Part shown: positions 43,594 to 55,218 of the stretch, one piece after another | Layout: each line of letters opens with the position of its first letter | Position numbering within the stretch: position 1 is the first letter of the stretch | Assembly: GCF_003711805.1 (NCBI RefSeq) | Contig: NZ_QXCP01000004.1 | Span: forward strand, 923,196 to 987,195 | Source: Brachybacterium sp. EE-P12 | GTDB lineage: Bacteria > Actinomycetota > Actinomycetes > Actinomycetales > Dermabacteraceae | DNA length: 64,000 bases | Direction: 5' to 3' | Program-made: the position numbers and the translations under genes | Notes under the pieces: generated by a model | Databases searched by the model: none | Told to the model about the DNA's origin: nothing | The model's input: the letters and a program-made list of their open reading frames with translations, nothing else

Positions 43594-45102
43594 GTGGCCA
43601 CTGCCGAGACCACCGCACCCGCCGCCGTCATCGTCCTGGCCGCCGGTGCCGGGACCCGCATGAAGTCCCGCACCCCGAAGGTGCTCCACGAGATCGGCGG
43701 CCGCTCGCTGCTGGTGCACGCGCTGACCGCCGCCGAGGGCACCGGCCCCGCGGAGCTCGTCGTCGTGCTGCGCCACGAGCGCGAGCGCGTCGCCGCGCAC
43801 CTGGCCGAGCACGCCTCCGAGGTGCGCGTCGCCGACCAGGACGAGATCCCCGGCACCGGCCGCGCCGTCCAGTGCGGTCTCGAGCAGGTCGCAGCGAGCG
43901 AGGGCACCGTGCTGGTGACCTACGGGGACGTGCCGCTGCTGGACCCGGCCACGCTGCGCGATCTCGTCACCGCCCATGAGGCGGAGGGCGCCGCGGTGAC
44001 CGTGCTCAGCGCCCGCGTCCCCGATCCCACCGGCTACGGCCGCATCCTGCGCAGCGAGGACGGCTCCGAGGTGCTCGGGATCGTCGAGCACAAGGACGCG
44101 AGCGAGGCCGAGCGGGGGATCGACGAGATCAACTCCGGCATCTACGCCTTCGACCTCGCCGTGCTGCGCGATGCGCTGGGCCGCATCACCACCGACAACG
44201 CCCAGGGCGAGATGTACCTCACCGACGTGCTCTCCGTCGCGCGGGCCGACGGCCGGTCCGTCCGCGCCGTGGTCACCGAGGACGTGATGATGGTCGAGGG
44301 CGTCAACGACCGCGTCCAGCTCGCCCAGCTCGGCGCCGAGATGAACCGTCGCATCCTCGAGCGCCACATGCGCGCCGGCGTGACGATCGTGGACCCCTCG
44401 ACCACCTGGATCGATGCCGACGTCACGATCGGACAGGACGCGAGGATCCTGCCGGGAGTGCAGCTGCACGGCGCCACCGACATCGGCGAGGAGGCGGTGG
44501 TCGGCCCGGACACCACGCTGCGCGACACGGAGGTCGGCGCGGGCGCCGAGGTGGTCCGCTCCCACGCGCTGCTCGCCGTGATCGGGCAGGGCGCGACCGT
44601 CGGCCCGTTCTCCTATCTCCGCGCGGGCACCGACCTCGGCGCGCAGGGCAAGATCGGTGGCTTCGTCGAGACGAAGAACTCGGTGATCGGCGAGGGGGCG
44701 AAGGTGCCGCACCTCAGTTACGTCGGCGACGCCGAGATCGGCGAGGGCACCAACATCGGCGCGGGCACGATCGTGGCGAACTACGACGGGGTCGAGAAGC
44801 ACCGCACCGTCGTCGGCCGCCACGTGCGCGTCGGCTCCGACAACGTGCTGGTCGCCCCCGTCACGATCGGGGACGGCGCCGCGACCGGCGCCGGGACGAC
44901 GGTGCGCAAGGACGTCCCGGCCGGAGCGCTGGGAGTGAACGCGGTCTCGCAGCGGAACATGGAAGGATGGACCCTGCGACGCCGTGCGGGGACCCCGGCC
45001 GAGAGCGCGGCCCGGGCCGCTCTCGACGCCGAGCAGGGGTCCGCAGCGCAGACGCCCGCAGGAACTGCCGCCGAGGAGCACAAGGAGCACGAGCAGCGAT
45101 GA
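43594..45102 (+). CDS. glmU: bifunctional UDP-N-acetylglucosamine pyrophosphorylase / glucosamine-1-phosphate N-acetyltransferase
   Basis: GlmU acetylates glucosamine-1-phosphate and then couples it to UTP, making UDP-GlcNAc for peptidoglycan. The 502-residue protein has the uridyltransferase motif VLAAGAGTRMKSRTPKVLHE (~13-32) and the GDVPLLDP metal site. A left-handed beta-helix acetyltransferase domain follows from ~residue 255 (hexapeptide repeats, GAKVPHLSYVGDAEIGEGTN). An acidic tail of ~30 residues ends the protein. The start is GTG after TAGGAG. The stop overlaps the prs start. Confidence 0.97.
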   Translation: MATAETTAPAAVIVLAAGAGTRMKSRTPKVLHEIGGRSLLVHALTAAEGTGPAELVVVLRHERERVAAHLAEHASEVRVADQDEIPGTGRAVQCGLEQVAASEGTVLVTYGDVPLLDPATLRDLVTAHEAEGAAVTVLSARVPDPTGYGRILRSEDGSEVLGIVEHKDASEAERGIDEINSGIYAFDLAVLRDALGRITTDNAQGEMYLTDVLSVARADGRSVRAVVTEDVMMVEGVNDRVQLAQLGAEMNRRILERHMRAGVTIVDPSTTWIDADVTIGQDARILPGVQLHGATDIGEEAVVGPDTTLRDTEVGAGAEVVRSHALLAVIGQGATVGPFSYLRAGTDLGAQGKIGGFVETKNSVIGEGAKVPHLSYVGDAEIGEGTNIGAGTIVANYDGVEKHRTVVGRHVRVGSDNVLVAPVTIGDGAATGAGTTVRKDVPAGALGVNAVSQRNMEGWTLRRRAGTPAESAARAALDAEQGSAAQTPAGTAAEEHKEHEQR

Positions 45103-46079
45103 GCGGAATCGTCACCACCGGGGAGAAGCGACTGGTCCTCGCCTCAGGGCGGGCCCACCCGGTGCTCGCCCAGGAGGTCGCCGAGGAGCTCGGCGTCGAG
45201 GTCCTCCCCATGGACGCCTGGGACTTCGCCAACGGCGAGATCTATGTGCGCTACGGCGAGTCCGTGCGCGGCACCGACGTGTTCGTGCTGCAGTCGCACC
45301 CCGCTCCGATCAACACCTGGGTGATGGAGCACCTCATCATGATCGACGCGCTCAAGCGCGCCTCCGCGAAGCGCATCACCGCGATCGCGCCGAGCTTCCC
45401 CTACGCCCGCCAGGACAAGAAGCACCGCGGGCGCGAGCCGATCTCCGCCCGCCTCATGGCGGACCTCTACGAGACGGCGGGCGTGGACCGCATGATCTCC
45501 GTGGATCTCCACGCCCCGCAGGTCCAGGGGTACTTCAACCGGCCGCTCGACCACCTGATGGCGCTGCCGATCCTCGCCGACTACGTCCAGCGCAAGTACG
45601 GCGAGGAGGACATCGCCGTCGTCTCCCCGGACGCCGGTCGGATCCGGGTGGCGGAGCAGTGGTCCAAGCGGCTCGGCGGCGTGAACCTCGCCTTCATCCA
45701 CAAGACCCGAGACACCACCCGCCCCAACCAGGCCGTGGCCAAGCGCGTGATCGGCGACGTGACGGGCAAGACCTGCATCCTCGTGGACGACATGATCGAC
45801 ACGGCGGGCACGATCGTGCAGGCCTCCGACGCGCTGATCGCCAACGGCGCGGCCTCGGTCGTCATCGCGACCACCCACCCGATCCTCTCGGACCCGGCGG
45901 TCGAGCGGCTGAAGGCCTCGCAGGTGCGCGAGGTGGTCTGCACCAACACGCTGCCGGTCCCGCCGGAGAAGCTGTTCGAGAGCCTCACCCAGCTCTCGAT
46001 CGCCCCGCTGCTGGCCCGGGCGATCCGTGCGGTCTTCGATGACGGCTCGGTGACCAGCCTCTTCGACGGCGAGGTCTGA
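45099..46079 (+). CDS. prs: ribose-phosphate pyrophosphokinase
   Basis: Prs makes PRPP from ribose-5-phosphate and ATP for nucleotide, His and Trp synthesis. The 326-residue product has FANGEIYVRY (ATP-binding flag region), PYARQDKKHRGREPISARL (~residues 99-117), VSPDAGRIRVAEQW and the PRPP loop CILVDDMIDTAGTI (~224-237). The glmU-prs order is conserved in actinobacteria. The ATG overlaps the glmU stop, and a strong terminator follows. Confidence 0.97.
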   Translation: MSGIVTTGEKRLVLASGRAHPVLAQEVAEELGVEVLPMDAWDFANGEIYVRYGESVRGTDVFVLQSHPAPINTWVMEHLIMIDALKRASAKRITAIAPSFPYARQDKKHRGREPISARLMADLYETAGVDRMISVDLHAPQVQGYFNRPLDHLMALPILADYVQRKYGEEDIAVVSPDAGRIRVAEQWSKRLGGVNLAFIHKTRDTTRPNQAVAKRVIGDVTGKTCILVDDMIDTAGTIVQASDALIANGAASVVIATTHPILSDPAVERLKASQVREVVCTNTLPVPPEKLFESLTQLSIAPLLARAIRAVFDDGSVTSLFDGEV

Positions 46080-46102
46080 GCCCGCGAGATCCTCGATCCG
46101 CG

Positions 46103-46158
46103 GCCGCACCGACGGGAGCCCGCATCCGGCGAAGGATGCGGGCTCCCGTCGGTGCGGC
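46103..46158. terminator. very long bidirectional hairpin terminator between prs and doxX
   Basis: A perfect 25-base-pair stem with the loop GGCGAA lies between convergent prs and doxX, the strongest hairpin in the window. Confidence 0.9.
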
Positions 46159-46170
46159 GGCGTGCGAGGG

Positions 46171-46728
46171 TCAGATCAGGTACGGAGCCTTCCGGCCGAC
46201 GAGCTCCCGCCACTGCCTGCCCAGACCCAGGTGGTCGCCGGCGGCCAGTCCCGCCATGGCGAGCATGAGTACTCCGACGATGACGTGGTCGTCGATGATC
46301 GGGTTGGTGACCAGCGGGAAGGCGGCCAGGAACATGAGCATGTACATCACGAAGCCGGATGCGGCGGCGATGCGCATCCCGATGCCGAGCAGGAATGCGA
46401 CGCCGATCGCGAACAGCCCCACCATGAACAGGATGTTCGTCACCGGGTTCAGGTCGATGAAGAACTGCCAGACGCCCGCGAAGGGGTTGCCGCCCTCGAT
46501 CGAGCCGCCGAGGAAGCCGGCGGTGGGGGATCCGCCGTTGAGCCAGGAACGCTCGCTCGGGGTGGAGTAGCCCAGCCCGAACAGCTTGTCGGCGAAGGCC
46601 CAGAGGAAGTAGAAGCCGATGAGGATCCGTACCACGCCGAGGACCGTGAAGCCCCAGCTGCGGGCATGGCCCTCGGTCGTGCCGGCGGAGGGGGACGTGA
46701 GGTCGGCGGGGGCGGCGGTGGCGCTCAC
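46171..46728 (-). CDS. DoxX family membrane protein
   Basis: The 185-residue protein has four membrane helices. It begins the core with GFTVLGVVRILIGFYFLWAFADKLFGLGYSTP, a DoxX/DoxD-like pattern with the conserved Phe-x-Trp-Ala-x-x-Lys (seen in two parts at ~residues 28-58). The later helices are IGVAFLLGIGMRIAAASGFV and IIDDHVIVGVLMLAM. Members are linked to quinone-dependent redox and oxidative stress tolerance, but the function here is not established. A small palindrome lies just upstream of the start. Confidence 0.82.
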   Translation of the reverse strand: MSATAAPADLTSPSAGTTEGHARSWGFTVLGVVRILIGFYFLWAFADKLFGLGYSTPSERSWLNGGSPTAGFLGGSIEGGNPFAGVWQFFIDLNPVTNILFMVGLFAIGVAFLLGIGMRIAAASGFVMYMLMFLAAFPLVTNPIIDDHVIVGVLMLAMAGLAAGDHLGLGRQWRELVGRKAPYLI

Positions 46729-47142
46729 GGCAGATGCCTTTCGGTGGTCGACCCGATCGACGATCGGATCTCGGGGTGTCGTCCTGACAAGAACAACGGT
46801 AGGTCGGCGCGAAGGGTCGCAACAGGGACCTAGGTCATCAATTCACGCCTCTGACCTGCGGGGACGTTCGTCCCTCCGGGATGCGTCGCCCTCCGTGAGG
46901 CCCCGCCGTCGAGCCCGGCCGTCGGGCTGCTCGCCGCGCCACGGCTGCGGCGTCGCTCACCTCGGGCCCCGCCCCTCGGGCGGCGGCTCCGACGGCGTGC
47001 TACGGTCTGCGCGTCACTTCGGCGAGGGAGCGGGCGTCAGCCCCTCCGTGATCGACGCGGTGCGGAACCTGGGAGGCGAGGCCTCCCTGTGCCCGTGGCG
47101 TCGCTCATCGTCGAGCACCGCGACCACGAGGAGCACCACACC
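46729..47142. other. 414-base intergenic region between doxX and rplY
   Basis: No gene is convincing here. It contains a palindrome (46753-46767) near doxX, a possible weak doxX promoter around 46797-46835 and TACGGT near 47000 that could serve rplY. The middle (about 46840-46990) holds nothing I recognise. Confidence 0.55.
46753..46767. promoter_or_regulatory. palindrome in doxX leader, possible operator
   Basis: CCGATCGACGATCGG is a perfect 7-base inverted repeat around one central base, 25-39 bases before the doxX ATG. Confidence 0.35.
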
Positions 47143-47778
47143 ATGGCTGAGAAGCTGAACGTCGAACTGCGCGAGGACTTCGGCAAGGGCGCCGCCCGCC
47201 GCCTGCGCGCCGAGAGCCGCGTCCCCGCCGTCCTGTACGGCCACGGCGAGGCCCCGCTGCACCTGTCCCTGCCCGGTCACGAGACCGCGCTCGCGGCCCG
47301 CAACCCCAACGCCCTCCTGCAGCTGCAGCTCGCCGACGGCACCTCGCACCTCGCGCTGATCAAGGAGGTCCAGCGCCACCCGCTCAAGCGCTCCCTGAAC
47401 CACCTCGACCTGATCATCGTCAAGAAGGGCGAGAAGGTCGAGGTCGAGATCCCTGTGGTCCTCACCGGCGAGCCCGTCAGCCCGTCGATCGCCGTGGTCG
47501 ACCTGCTCACGCTGACCCTGTCGGTGGACGCCCTGAACGTCCCCGAGCAGGTTGAGATCGACGTCGAGGGCACCGAGGACGGCTTCCAGGTCTTCGCCGG
47601 CGACGTGAAGCTCCCCGGCGACGCCGAGCTGATCAACGATCCCGAGATCCTGGTCGTCTCCGTCGCGCTGCCGCGCGTCGAGGAAGAGGGGGACGAGGAG
47701 ACCGAGGAGGCCGAGGCCGCCGAGGGCGCCGAGGGCGAGTCCGCCGAGGGTTCCGAGGAGGCCTCCGAGGAGGAGTGA
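47143..47778 (+). CDS. rplY: 50S ribosomal protein L25 / general stress protein Ctc
   Basis: The long (TL5/Ctc) form of L25 binds 5S rRNA. The 211 residues comprise an N-terminal L25 domain (~1-92, ELREDFGKGAARRLRAESRVPAV), a C-terminal beta domain (~93-180) and a highly acidic Glu-rich tail. The ATG at 47143 follows GAGGAGCACCACACC; upstream in-frame codons are not family-like. The rplY-pth order is conserved. Confidence 0.96.
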   Translation: MAEKLNVELREDFGKGAARRLRAESRVPAVLYGHGEAPLHLSLPGHETALAARNPNALLQLQLADGTSHLALIKEVQRHPLKRSLNHLDLIIVKKGEKVEVEIPVVLTGEPVSPSIAVVDLLTLTLSVDALNVPEQVEIDVEGTEDGFQVFAGDVKLPGDAELINDPEILVVSVALPRVEEEGDEETEEAEAAEGAEGESAEGSEEASEEE

Positions 47779-47907
47779 CCCCGTCGGGGCGGCACCGCCG
47801 CTCCGTTGCTCACACACCGCCTGCCGGGGCGTCGCGCGATGCGCGGCGCCCCGGTACGGTGTCCGGGGTCGTGCGCCGCCGCGCACAGGCGAGGAACGAG
47901 GAGCACC

Positions 47908-48522
47908 ATGACCGTCAGCGAGCGCCGCCCCGGACCGTACCTGGTCGTCGGGCTCGGGAACCCGGGGCCGAAGTACGCCGCGACGCGACACAACGTCGGC
48001 CAGATGGTCCTGGACCACATCGCCGACGCCGCCGGCGGCCGCTTCGCCGCCGCGAAGCGCGCCCAGGCCGTCGTCCTCGAGGGACGGCTCGGCGCCCCCG
48101 GCGCCGGCGAACGGGTGATCCTCGCGAAGACCACCTCCTACATGAACGTCTCCGGCGGGCCCGTCAAGGCGCTGGCCGCCTACTACGGCATCGCCCCCGA
48201 GCAGGTCGTCGTCGTGCACGACGAGGTCGACATCCCCTTCGACGCGGTGCGCCTCAAGCGCGGCGGCGGCGAAGGCGGGCACAACGGCCTGCGCGACATC
48301 ACCAAGGCGCTCGGCACCAAGGACTACCTGCGCGTCCGCGTGGGCGTGGGCCGACCCCCGGGCAGCCGGGACACCGCCGACCACGTCCTCGCCCCCTTCA
48401 CCGCCACCGAGCGCCGCACGCTCGAGCTGCTGATCTCGGACGCGGCCGACGCCGTCGAGTCGCTCGTCCTCGAGGGGCTCACCGCCGCCCAGCAGCGCTT
48501 CCACTCCCGGGAGAGCCGATGA
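47908..48522 (+). CDS. pth: peptidyl-tRNA hydrolase
   Basis: Pth frees tRNA from prematurely released peptidyl-tRNA. The 204-residue protein has VVGLGNPGPKYAATRHNVGQ (catalytic His, ~residues 14-33), KTTSYMNVSGGPV and VVVHDEVDIPFDAVRLKRGG with GGHNGLRDI. A GAACGAGGAGCACC site precedes the ATG. The stop overlaps the mfd start. Confidence 0.97.
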   Translation: MTVSERRPGPYLVVGLGNPGPKYAATRHNVGQMVLDHIADAAGGRFAAAKRAQAVVLEGRLGAPGAGERVILAKTTSYMNVSGGPVKALAAYYGIAPEQVVVVHDEVDIPFDAVRLKRGGGEGGHNGLRDITKALGTKDYLRVRVGVGRPPGSRDTADHVLAPFTATERRTLELLISDAADAVESLVLEGLTAAQQRFHSRESR

Positions 48523-51500
48523 CCGCACCTGCCGACGCCTCGCAGCCGAGCGCTGCCGCCCCTTCCCCCTTCGCGCCCGCCGCCGACGGATCCCGGCCCG
48601 CCCCGCCGCTGGCCCCGCTGCTCGAGCAGCTCTCCGGTGGGGCCGACCTCACCGCGATCCGCGAGCTCGTCGCCGCGGGCGGCGAGAGCGGGGAGGGCGG
48701 CGACGTCGTCGCGGCGACCGCGCTGTTCCCGTTCGTCGTCGCGGACCTCGCCCGCCGCGCGAGCGCCGAGGAGCCGCTCGTGGTGGTCACCTCGACCACC
48801 CGCGCCGCCGAGGACCTGCGCGCGGCGCTCGCGGCCCTCGTCGGCACGGCGCACCTCGCCGAGCTGCCCGCCTGGGAGACCCTGCCCCATGAGCGGCTCT
48901 CCCCGCGCGCCGACACCGTCGCGAGGCGCCTGAAGACCCTGCGCCGCATCGCCCATCCGCAGACCGAGGACCCGGTGCACGTGCTGCTCATGCCCGTGCG
49001 CTCGCTCCTCCAGCCCATCGCGACGGGCCTGGGCGACCTGCGCCCCGTGCGCGCCCGGGTGGGGGAGGAGCACCCGCTCGAGGACCTCGAGCGGGAGCTC
49101 GTCGACGCGGCCTACGTACGCGTGGACATGGTCGAGAAACGCGGCGAGTTCGCGGTGCGCGGCGGGATCCTCGACGTCTTCCCGCCCACCGAGCCGCACC
49201 CCGTGCGCGTGGACCTCTTCGGCGACGAGATCGATGACGTGCGCTGGTTCTCCGTCGCCGATCAGCGCTCGCTCGAGCCGGTGCCGCACGGGCTCGATGC
49301 CCCGCCCTGCCGCGAGATCCTCCTGACCCCCGCCGTGCGCGAGCGCGCCCGCGCCCGCGCCGAGGAGCTGCCCGGCGTGCGGGACCTCCTGCTGCGCGTC
49401 GCCGACGGGATCGCGGCCGATGGGATGGAGTCCCTCAGCCCCGTCCTCGTCGACGGCATGGAGCAGGTCGCCGACGTGCTCCCCGCCGGGGCGCGCTTCC
49501 TCGTGATCGACCCCGAGAAGGCCCGCGCCCGCTCCGAGGAGCTCGTCGCCACGACCGACGAGTTCCTCGCCGCGGCCTGGTCCAGCGCCGCCGCCGGCGG
49601 CGGCCTCCCGATCGACGTGGGCGCGGCGAGCTTCGTGCCGCTGTCCGAGGCGAAGGGCCACGCCCGCGAGGGCGGCCGCGCCTGGTTCACCCTCGCCGCC
49701 TTCGGGCTCGACGCCGACCTGGACCTCACCGCCTCCGGCACCGCCACCCATCCCGGCTACTCCGGGAAGCCGGCCGACGCCGCGAAGGACCTCGAGCGGC
49801 GCCGCGCCGAGGGCTGGAGGGTGCTCGCCACCATGGCGGGGCCTGGAGGAGCCCGCCATGCCGCCGAGAACCTCCGCGCCGAGGGGATGGCCGCCGTCTT
49901 CGCCGAGCGGCTCGAGGACCCCGTGGCCCCGGGCGAGGCCGTGGTCACCGTCGGCCCCTTCCCCGAGGGGCTCGTCGCCGAGGACCTGAAGCTGGTCCTC
50001 GCCTCCGAGCGCGATCTGACCGGCAAGTCGGGGGCGCGCCGCGGCGAGGAGCGGAAGATGCCCTCGCGCCGTCGCAATGTCGTCGACCCGCTGCAGCTGC
50101 GCCCCGGCGACCACGTCGTCCACGCCCACCACGGGGTCGGCCGGTTCGTGGAGATGACCAGCCGCACCGTCGGCACCGGTGCGAAGCGCACCACCCGCGA
50201 GTACCTCGTCATCGAGTACGCGCCCTCGAAGAAGGGTCAGCCCGGCGATCGGCTCTACGTCCCCTCCGACCAGCTCGACCAGGTCACCAAGTACGTCGGC
50301 GGCGAGGAGCCCAGCGTCAACCGCATGGGCGGCGCCGACTGGGCGAAGACCAAGTCGAAGGCCCGCAAGGCGATCAGGGAGATCGCCGACGAGCTGGTGC
50401 GCCTGTACTCCGCGCGGCAGTCCGCGCCCGGGCACGCCTTCGGCCCCGACACCCCCTGGCAGCGCGAGCTCGAGGACTCCTTCGAGTTCGTCGAGACCCC
50501 CGATCAGCTCTCCACCATCGAGGACGTCAAGAAGGACATGGAGAAGCCGGTCCCCATGGACCGGCTCATCCTCGGCGACGTCGGATACGGCAAGACGGAG
50601 ATCGCGGTCCGCGCCGCGTTCAAGGCGGTGCAGGACGGCAAGCAGGTCGCCGTGCTCGCTCCCACCACGCTGCTGGCCCAGCAGCACCTGGACACCTTCG
50701 CCGAGCGGTACACGGGCTTCCCGGTCACGGTGAAGGGGCTCAGCCGCTTCCAGGCCGCGGCGGACTCCGAGGCCACGATCGAGGGGCTGCGCGACGGCAC
50801 CGTCGACGTCGTCATCGGCACGCATCGCCTGCTCACCGGCAACGTCCGCTTCAAGGACCTGGGGCTGCTGATCATCGACGAGGAGCAGCGCTTCGGCGTC
50901 GAGCACAAGGAGACCCTCAAGGCGCTGCGCACGGACGTGGACGTGCTGTCGATGTCCGCGACCCCGATTCCGCGCACCCTCGAGATGGCCGTCACCGGCA
51001 TCCGCGAGCTGTCGATCCTCGCGACCCCGCCCGAGGAGCGGCACCCGGTGCTGACCTACGTCGGCGCCGAGGAGGACCGGCAGATCACCGCCGCGATCCG
51101 CCGCGAGCTGCTGCGCGAGGGGCAGGTCTTCTTCATCCACAACCGGGTCGAGGACATCGACCGCGTCGCCGCGCACCTGCGCGAGCTGGTCCCGGACGCC
51201 CGCGTCGCCGTCGCCCACGGCAAGATGAACGAGCACCAGCTCGAGCGCGTGATCGTCGACTTCTGGGAGCGGGACTTCGACGTGCTCGTGTGCACCACGA
51301 TCGTCGAGACCGGGCTGGACATCGCCAACGCCAACACCCTCATCGTCGAGAACGCGGACCGCTTCGGCCTCTCCCAGCTGCACCAGCTGCGCGGCCGCGT
51401 GGGCCGCTCGAGCGAGCGCGCCTACGCCTACTTCCTCTACAACGCGACCAAGCCGCTGACCGAGACCGCCCACGACCGCCTCACCACGCTGGCCACCAAC

Positions 51501-52175
51501 ACCGACCTCGGCGCCGGGATGCAGGTGGCGATGAAGGACCTCGAGATCCGCGGCGCCGGCAATCTCCTCGGCGGGGAGCAGTCCGGGCACATCGCCGGGG
51601 TGGGCTTCGACCTCTACGTGCGCATGGTCGGCGAGGCCGTGGCGGCCTTCCGGGGCGAGGCGACCGCGCCGGAGAAGGAGATCCGGGTCGAGCTGCCGCT
51701 GGACGCGCACGTCCCGCATGACTACATCGCCTCCGAACGGCTGCGCCTGGAGGCCTACGCGAAGCTCTCCGCCGTGCGCGAGGACTCCGAGATCGAGCAG
51801 ATCCGCTCAGAGCTCGTCGACCGCTACGGCGCGCTGCCGGAGCCGGTCGAGGTGCTGCTGGACGTGGCCCGCTTCCGCATCGACGCCCGCGCCGCGGGGG
51901 TCGACGAGGTCCAGGCACAGGGCAAGATGATCCGCTTCGCGCATCTGGAGGTGCCGGACTCCGCCGCGATGCGGATGAAGCGTCTCTACCCGGGCACCGT
52001 GCTCAAGCCCGCGACGCGGCAGGTCCTCGTGCCGCGGCCGATGACCGCCCGCTTCGGCGGCACCGAGCTGCGGGACCATGCGCTGCTGGAGTGGGCGCGG
52101 GAGGTGCTGCGGGTCCTGGTGCCCGCGGCGGCCGAGCAGATCTCCGCACCGACGGTGCGGGGCTCCGCGCAGTAG
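48519..52175 (+). CDS. mfd: transcription-repair coupling factor
   Basis: Mfd removes RNA polymerase stalled at DNA damage and recruits UvrA. The 1218 residues include UvrB-like N-terminal domains (~1-480), a CarD-like RNA polymerase interaction domain (LRPGDHVVHAHHGVGRF, ~528-544), a RecG-like translocase (Walker A GDVGYGKTEIA ~686; DEEQ box IIDEEQRFGV ~785; SATPIPRTL) and a C-terminal TRCF domain. An Ala/Pro-rich N-terminal extension of ~30 residues is variable. The gene ends in TAG, and those bases also form the start of the likely mazG -10 element. Confidence 0.97.
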   Translation: MTAPADASQPSAAAPSPFAPAADGSRPAPPLAPLLEQLSGGADLTAIRELVAAGGESGEGGDVVAATALFPFVVADLARRASAEEPLVVVTSTTRAAEDLRAALAALVGTAHLAELPAWETLPHERLSPRADTVARRLKTLRRIAHPQTEDPVHVLLMPVRSLLQPIATGLGDLRPVRARVGEEHPLEDLERELVDAAYVRVDMVEKRGEFAVRGGILDVFPPTEPHPVRVDLFGDEIDDVRWFSVADQRSLEPVPHGLDAPPCREILLTPAVRERARARAEELPGVRDLLLRVADGIAADGMESLSPVLVDGMEQVADVLPAGARFLVIDPEKARARSEELVATTDEFLAAAWSSAAAGGGLPIDVGAASFVPLSEAKGHAREGGRAWFTLAAFGLDADLDLTASGTATHPGYSGKPADAAKDLERRRAEGWRVLATMAGPGGARHAAENLRAEGMAAVFAERLEDPVAPGEAVVTVGPFPEGLVAEDLKLVLASERDLTGKSGARRGEERKMPSRRRNVVDPLQLRPGDHVVHAHHGVGRFVEMTSRTVGTGAKRTTREYLVIEYAPSKKGQPGDRLYVPSDQLDQVTKYVGGEEPSVNRMGGADWAKTKSKARKAIREIADELVRLYSARQSAPGHAFGPDTPWQRELEDSFEFVETPDQLSTIEDVKKDMEKPVPMDRLILGDVGYGKTEIAVRAAFKAVQDGKQVAVLAPTTLLAQQHLDTFAERYTGFPVTVKGLSRFQAAADSEATIEGLRDGTVDVVIGTHRLLTGNVRFKDLGLLIIDEEQRFGVEHKETLKALRTDVDVLSMSATPIPRTLEMAVTGIRELSILATPPEERHPVLTYVGAEEDRQITAAIRRELLREGQVFFIHNRVEDIDRVAAHLRELVPDARVAVAHGKMNEHQLERVIVDFWERDFDVLVCTTIVETGLDIANANTLIVENADRFGLSQLHQLRGRVGRSSERAYAYFLYNATKPLTETAHDRLTTLATNTDLGAGMQVAMKDLEIRGAGNLLGGEQSGHIAGVGFDLYVRMVGEAVAAFRGEATAPEKEIRVELPLDAHVPHDYIASERLRLEAYAKLSAVREDSEIEQIRSELVDRYGALPEPVEVLLDVARFRIDARAAGVDEVQAQGKMIRFAHLEVPDSAAMRMKRLYPGTVLKPATRQVLVPRPMTARFGGTELRDHALLEWAREVLRVLVPAAAEQISAPTVRGSAQ

Positions 52176-52178
52176 CCT
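52173..52178 (+). promoter_or_regulatory. -10 element for mazG overlapping the mfd stop codon
   Basis: TAGCCT begins with the TAG stop of mfd and lies 7 bases before the GTG start at 52186. Confidence 0.5.
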
Positions 52179-52185
52179 TCCTCGC

Positions 52186-54439
<2,254 letters not shown>

Positions 54440-54491
54440 TCGCCCCGCCGGGACCCCGCGTTTCCGACACGGGGATCCCAGGCGGAGGCCG

Positions 54492-54497
54492 TATCCT
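54492..54497 (+). promoter_or_regulatory. -10 element for ftsB-like gene, leaderless type
   Basis: TATCCT lies 7 bases before the ATG at 54505. Confidence 0.5.
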
Positions 54498-54504
54498 CTA
54501 GCGC

Positions 54505-55218
54505 ATGAGCAGCAGACGACCGGGCGCCCCGCGATCGACGAGGCGCCCGGTCGCCGCGTCCGGGGCCCGCCGCCCGGGCGCGCGGCCGGGCTCCCGCCCC
54601 GCGGCGTCCCCCGGTCGCGGCGGCGGTCGATCCGGCGGCGCCCGATCCTCCGGTGCCTCGGGAACGGGCGGAGACCGCAGCCGCGGCCCGGCCCCCGCTT
54701 CCCGCCCCGCCGGGACCGCCGCGTCCGTCGGCGAGCAGGACGGTCCGGGCATCACGATCACCCGGCGCACCCTCGTGCTGGTCGCCCTCGTCGTGATCGC
54801 TCTGGCGGCGCTCGTGCCGACGGTGAACTCCTATGTCGCGCAGCGCCAGCAGCTCTCCGAGCTGCAGAGCCAGGTCTCCCAGCAGGAGGCCCAGGTCGAG
54901 GACCTCCGGGCGCAGGTCGCCCGCTGGGAGGACCCGACCTACGTCGCGGCCCGTGCCCGCGAGCGCCTCCTGTTCGCGATGCCGGGGGAGACCCAGTACC
55001 GCCTCACCGACACCTCCGGACAGGACGTCCCCCTCACCGAGGCGCAGCAGGCCGAGGAGGCCGCGAAGGAGGGGGAGTGGTTCTCCACCCTCTGGGAGAG
55101 CGTGGAGGGCTCCAGCCGCCTCACCCCGGAGGACATCCCCGACGAGCCCGGCTCGACCGACGGGGACGTCCCCGAGCAGGACCCCGCCGAGACCACCGAC
55201 CAGGACGCCGACCAGTGA
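54505..55218 (+). CDS. FtsB/DivIC-family septum formation initiator
   Basis: The 237-residue protein belongs to the FtsB/DivIC group of divisome proteins that link FtsL and FtsQ at the septum. It has a disordered Arg/Gly/Pro-rich cytoplasmic region (1-80), one transmembrane helix (~89-106, VLVALVVIALAALVP) and an extracytoplasmic coiled coil (~111-140, QLSELQSQVSQQEAQVEDL). The conserved WEDPTYVAARARERL follows, and then an acidic tail. Position after eno is conserved. Its stop overlaps the GTG of the DUF501 gene. Confidence 0.92.
   Translation: MSSRRPGAPRSTRRPVAASGARRPGARPGSRPAASPGRGGGRSGGARSSGASGTGGDRSRGPAPASRPAGTAASVGEQDGPGITITRRTLVLVALVVIALAALVPTVNSYVAQRQQLSELQSQVSQQEAQVEDLRAQVARWEDPTYVAARARERLLFAMPGETQYRLTDTSGQDVPLTEAQQAEEAAKEGEWFSTLWESVEGSSRLTPEDIPDEPGSTDGDVPEQDPAETTDQDADQ

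Noticed and set aside
48324..51719. 1131-residue minus-strand frame inside mfd
   Set aside because: Antisense shadow of a well-conserved gene, with composition typical of complementary GC-rich frames.
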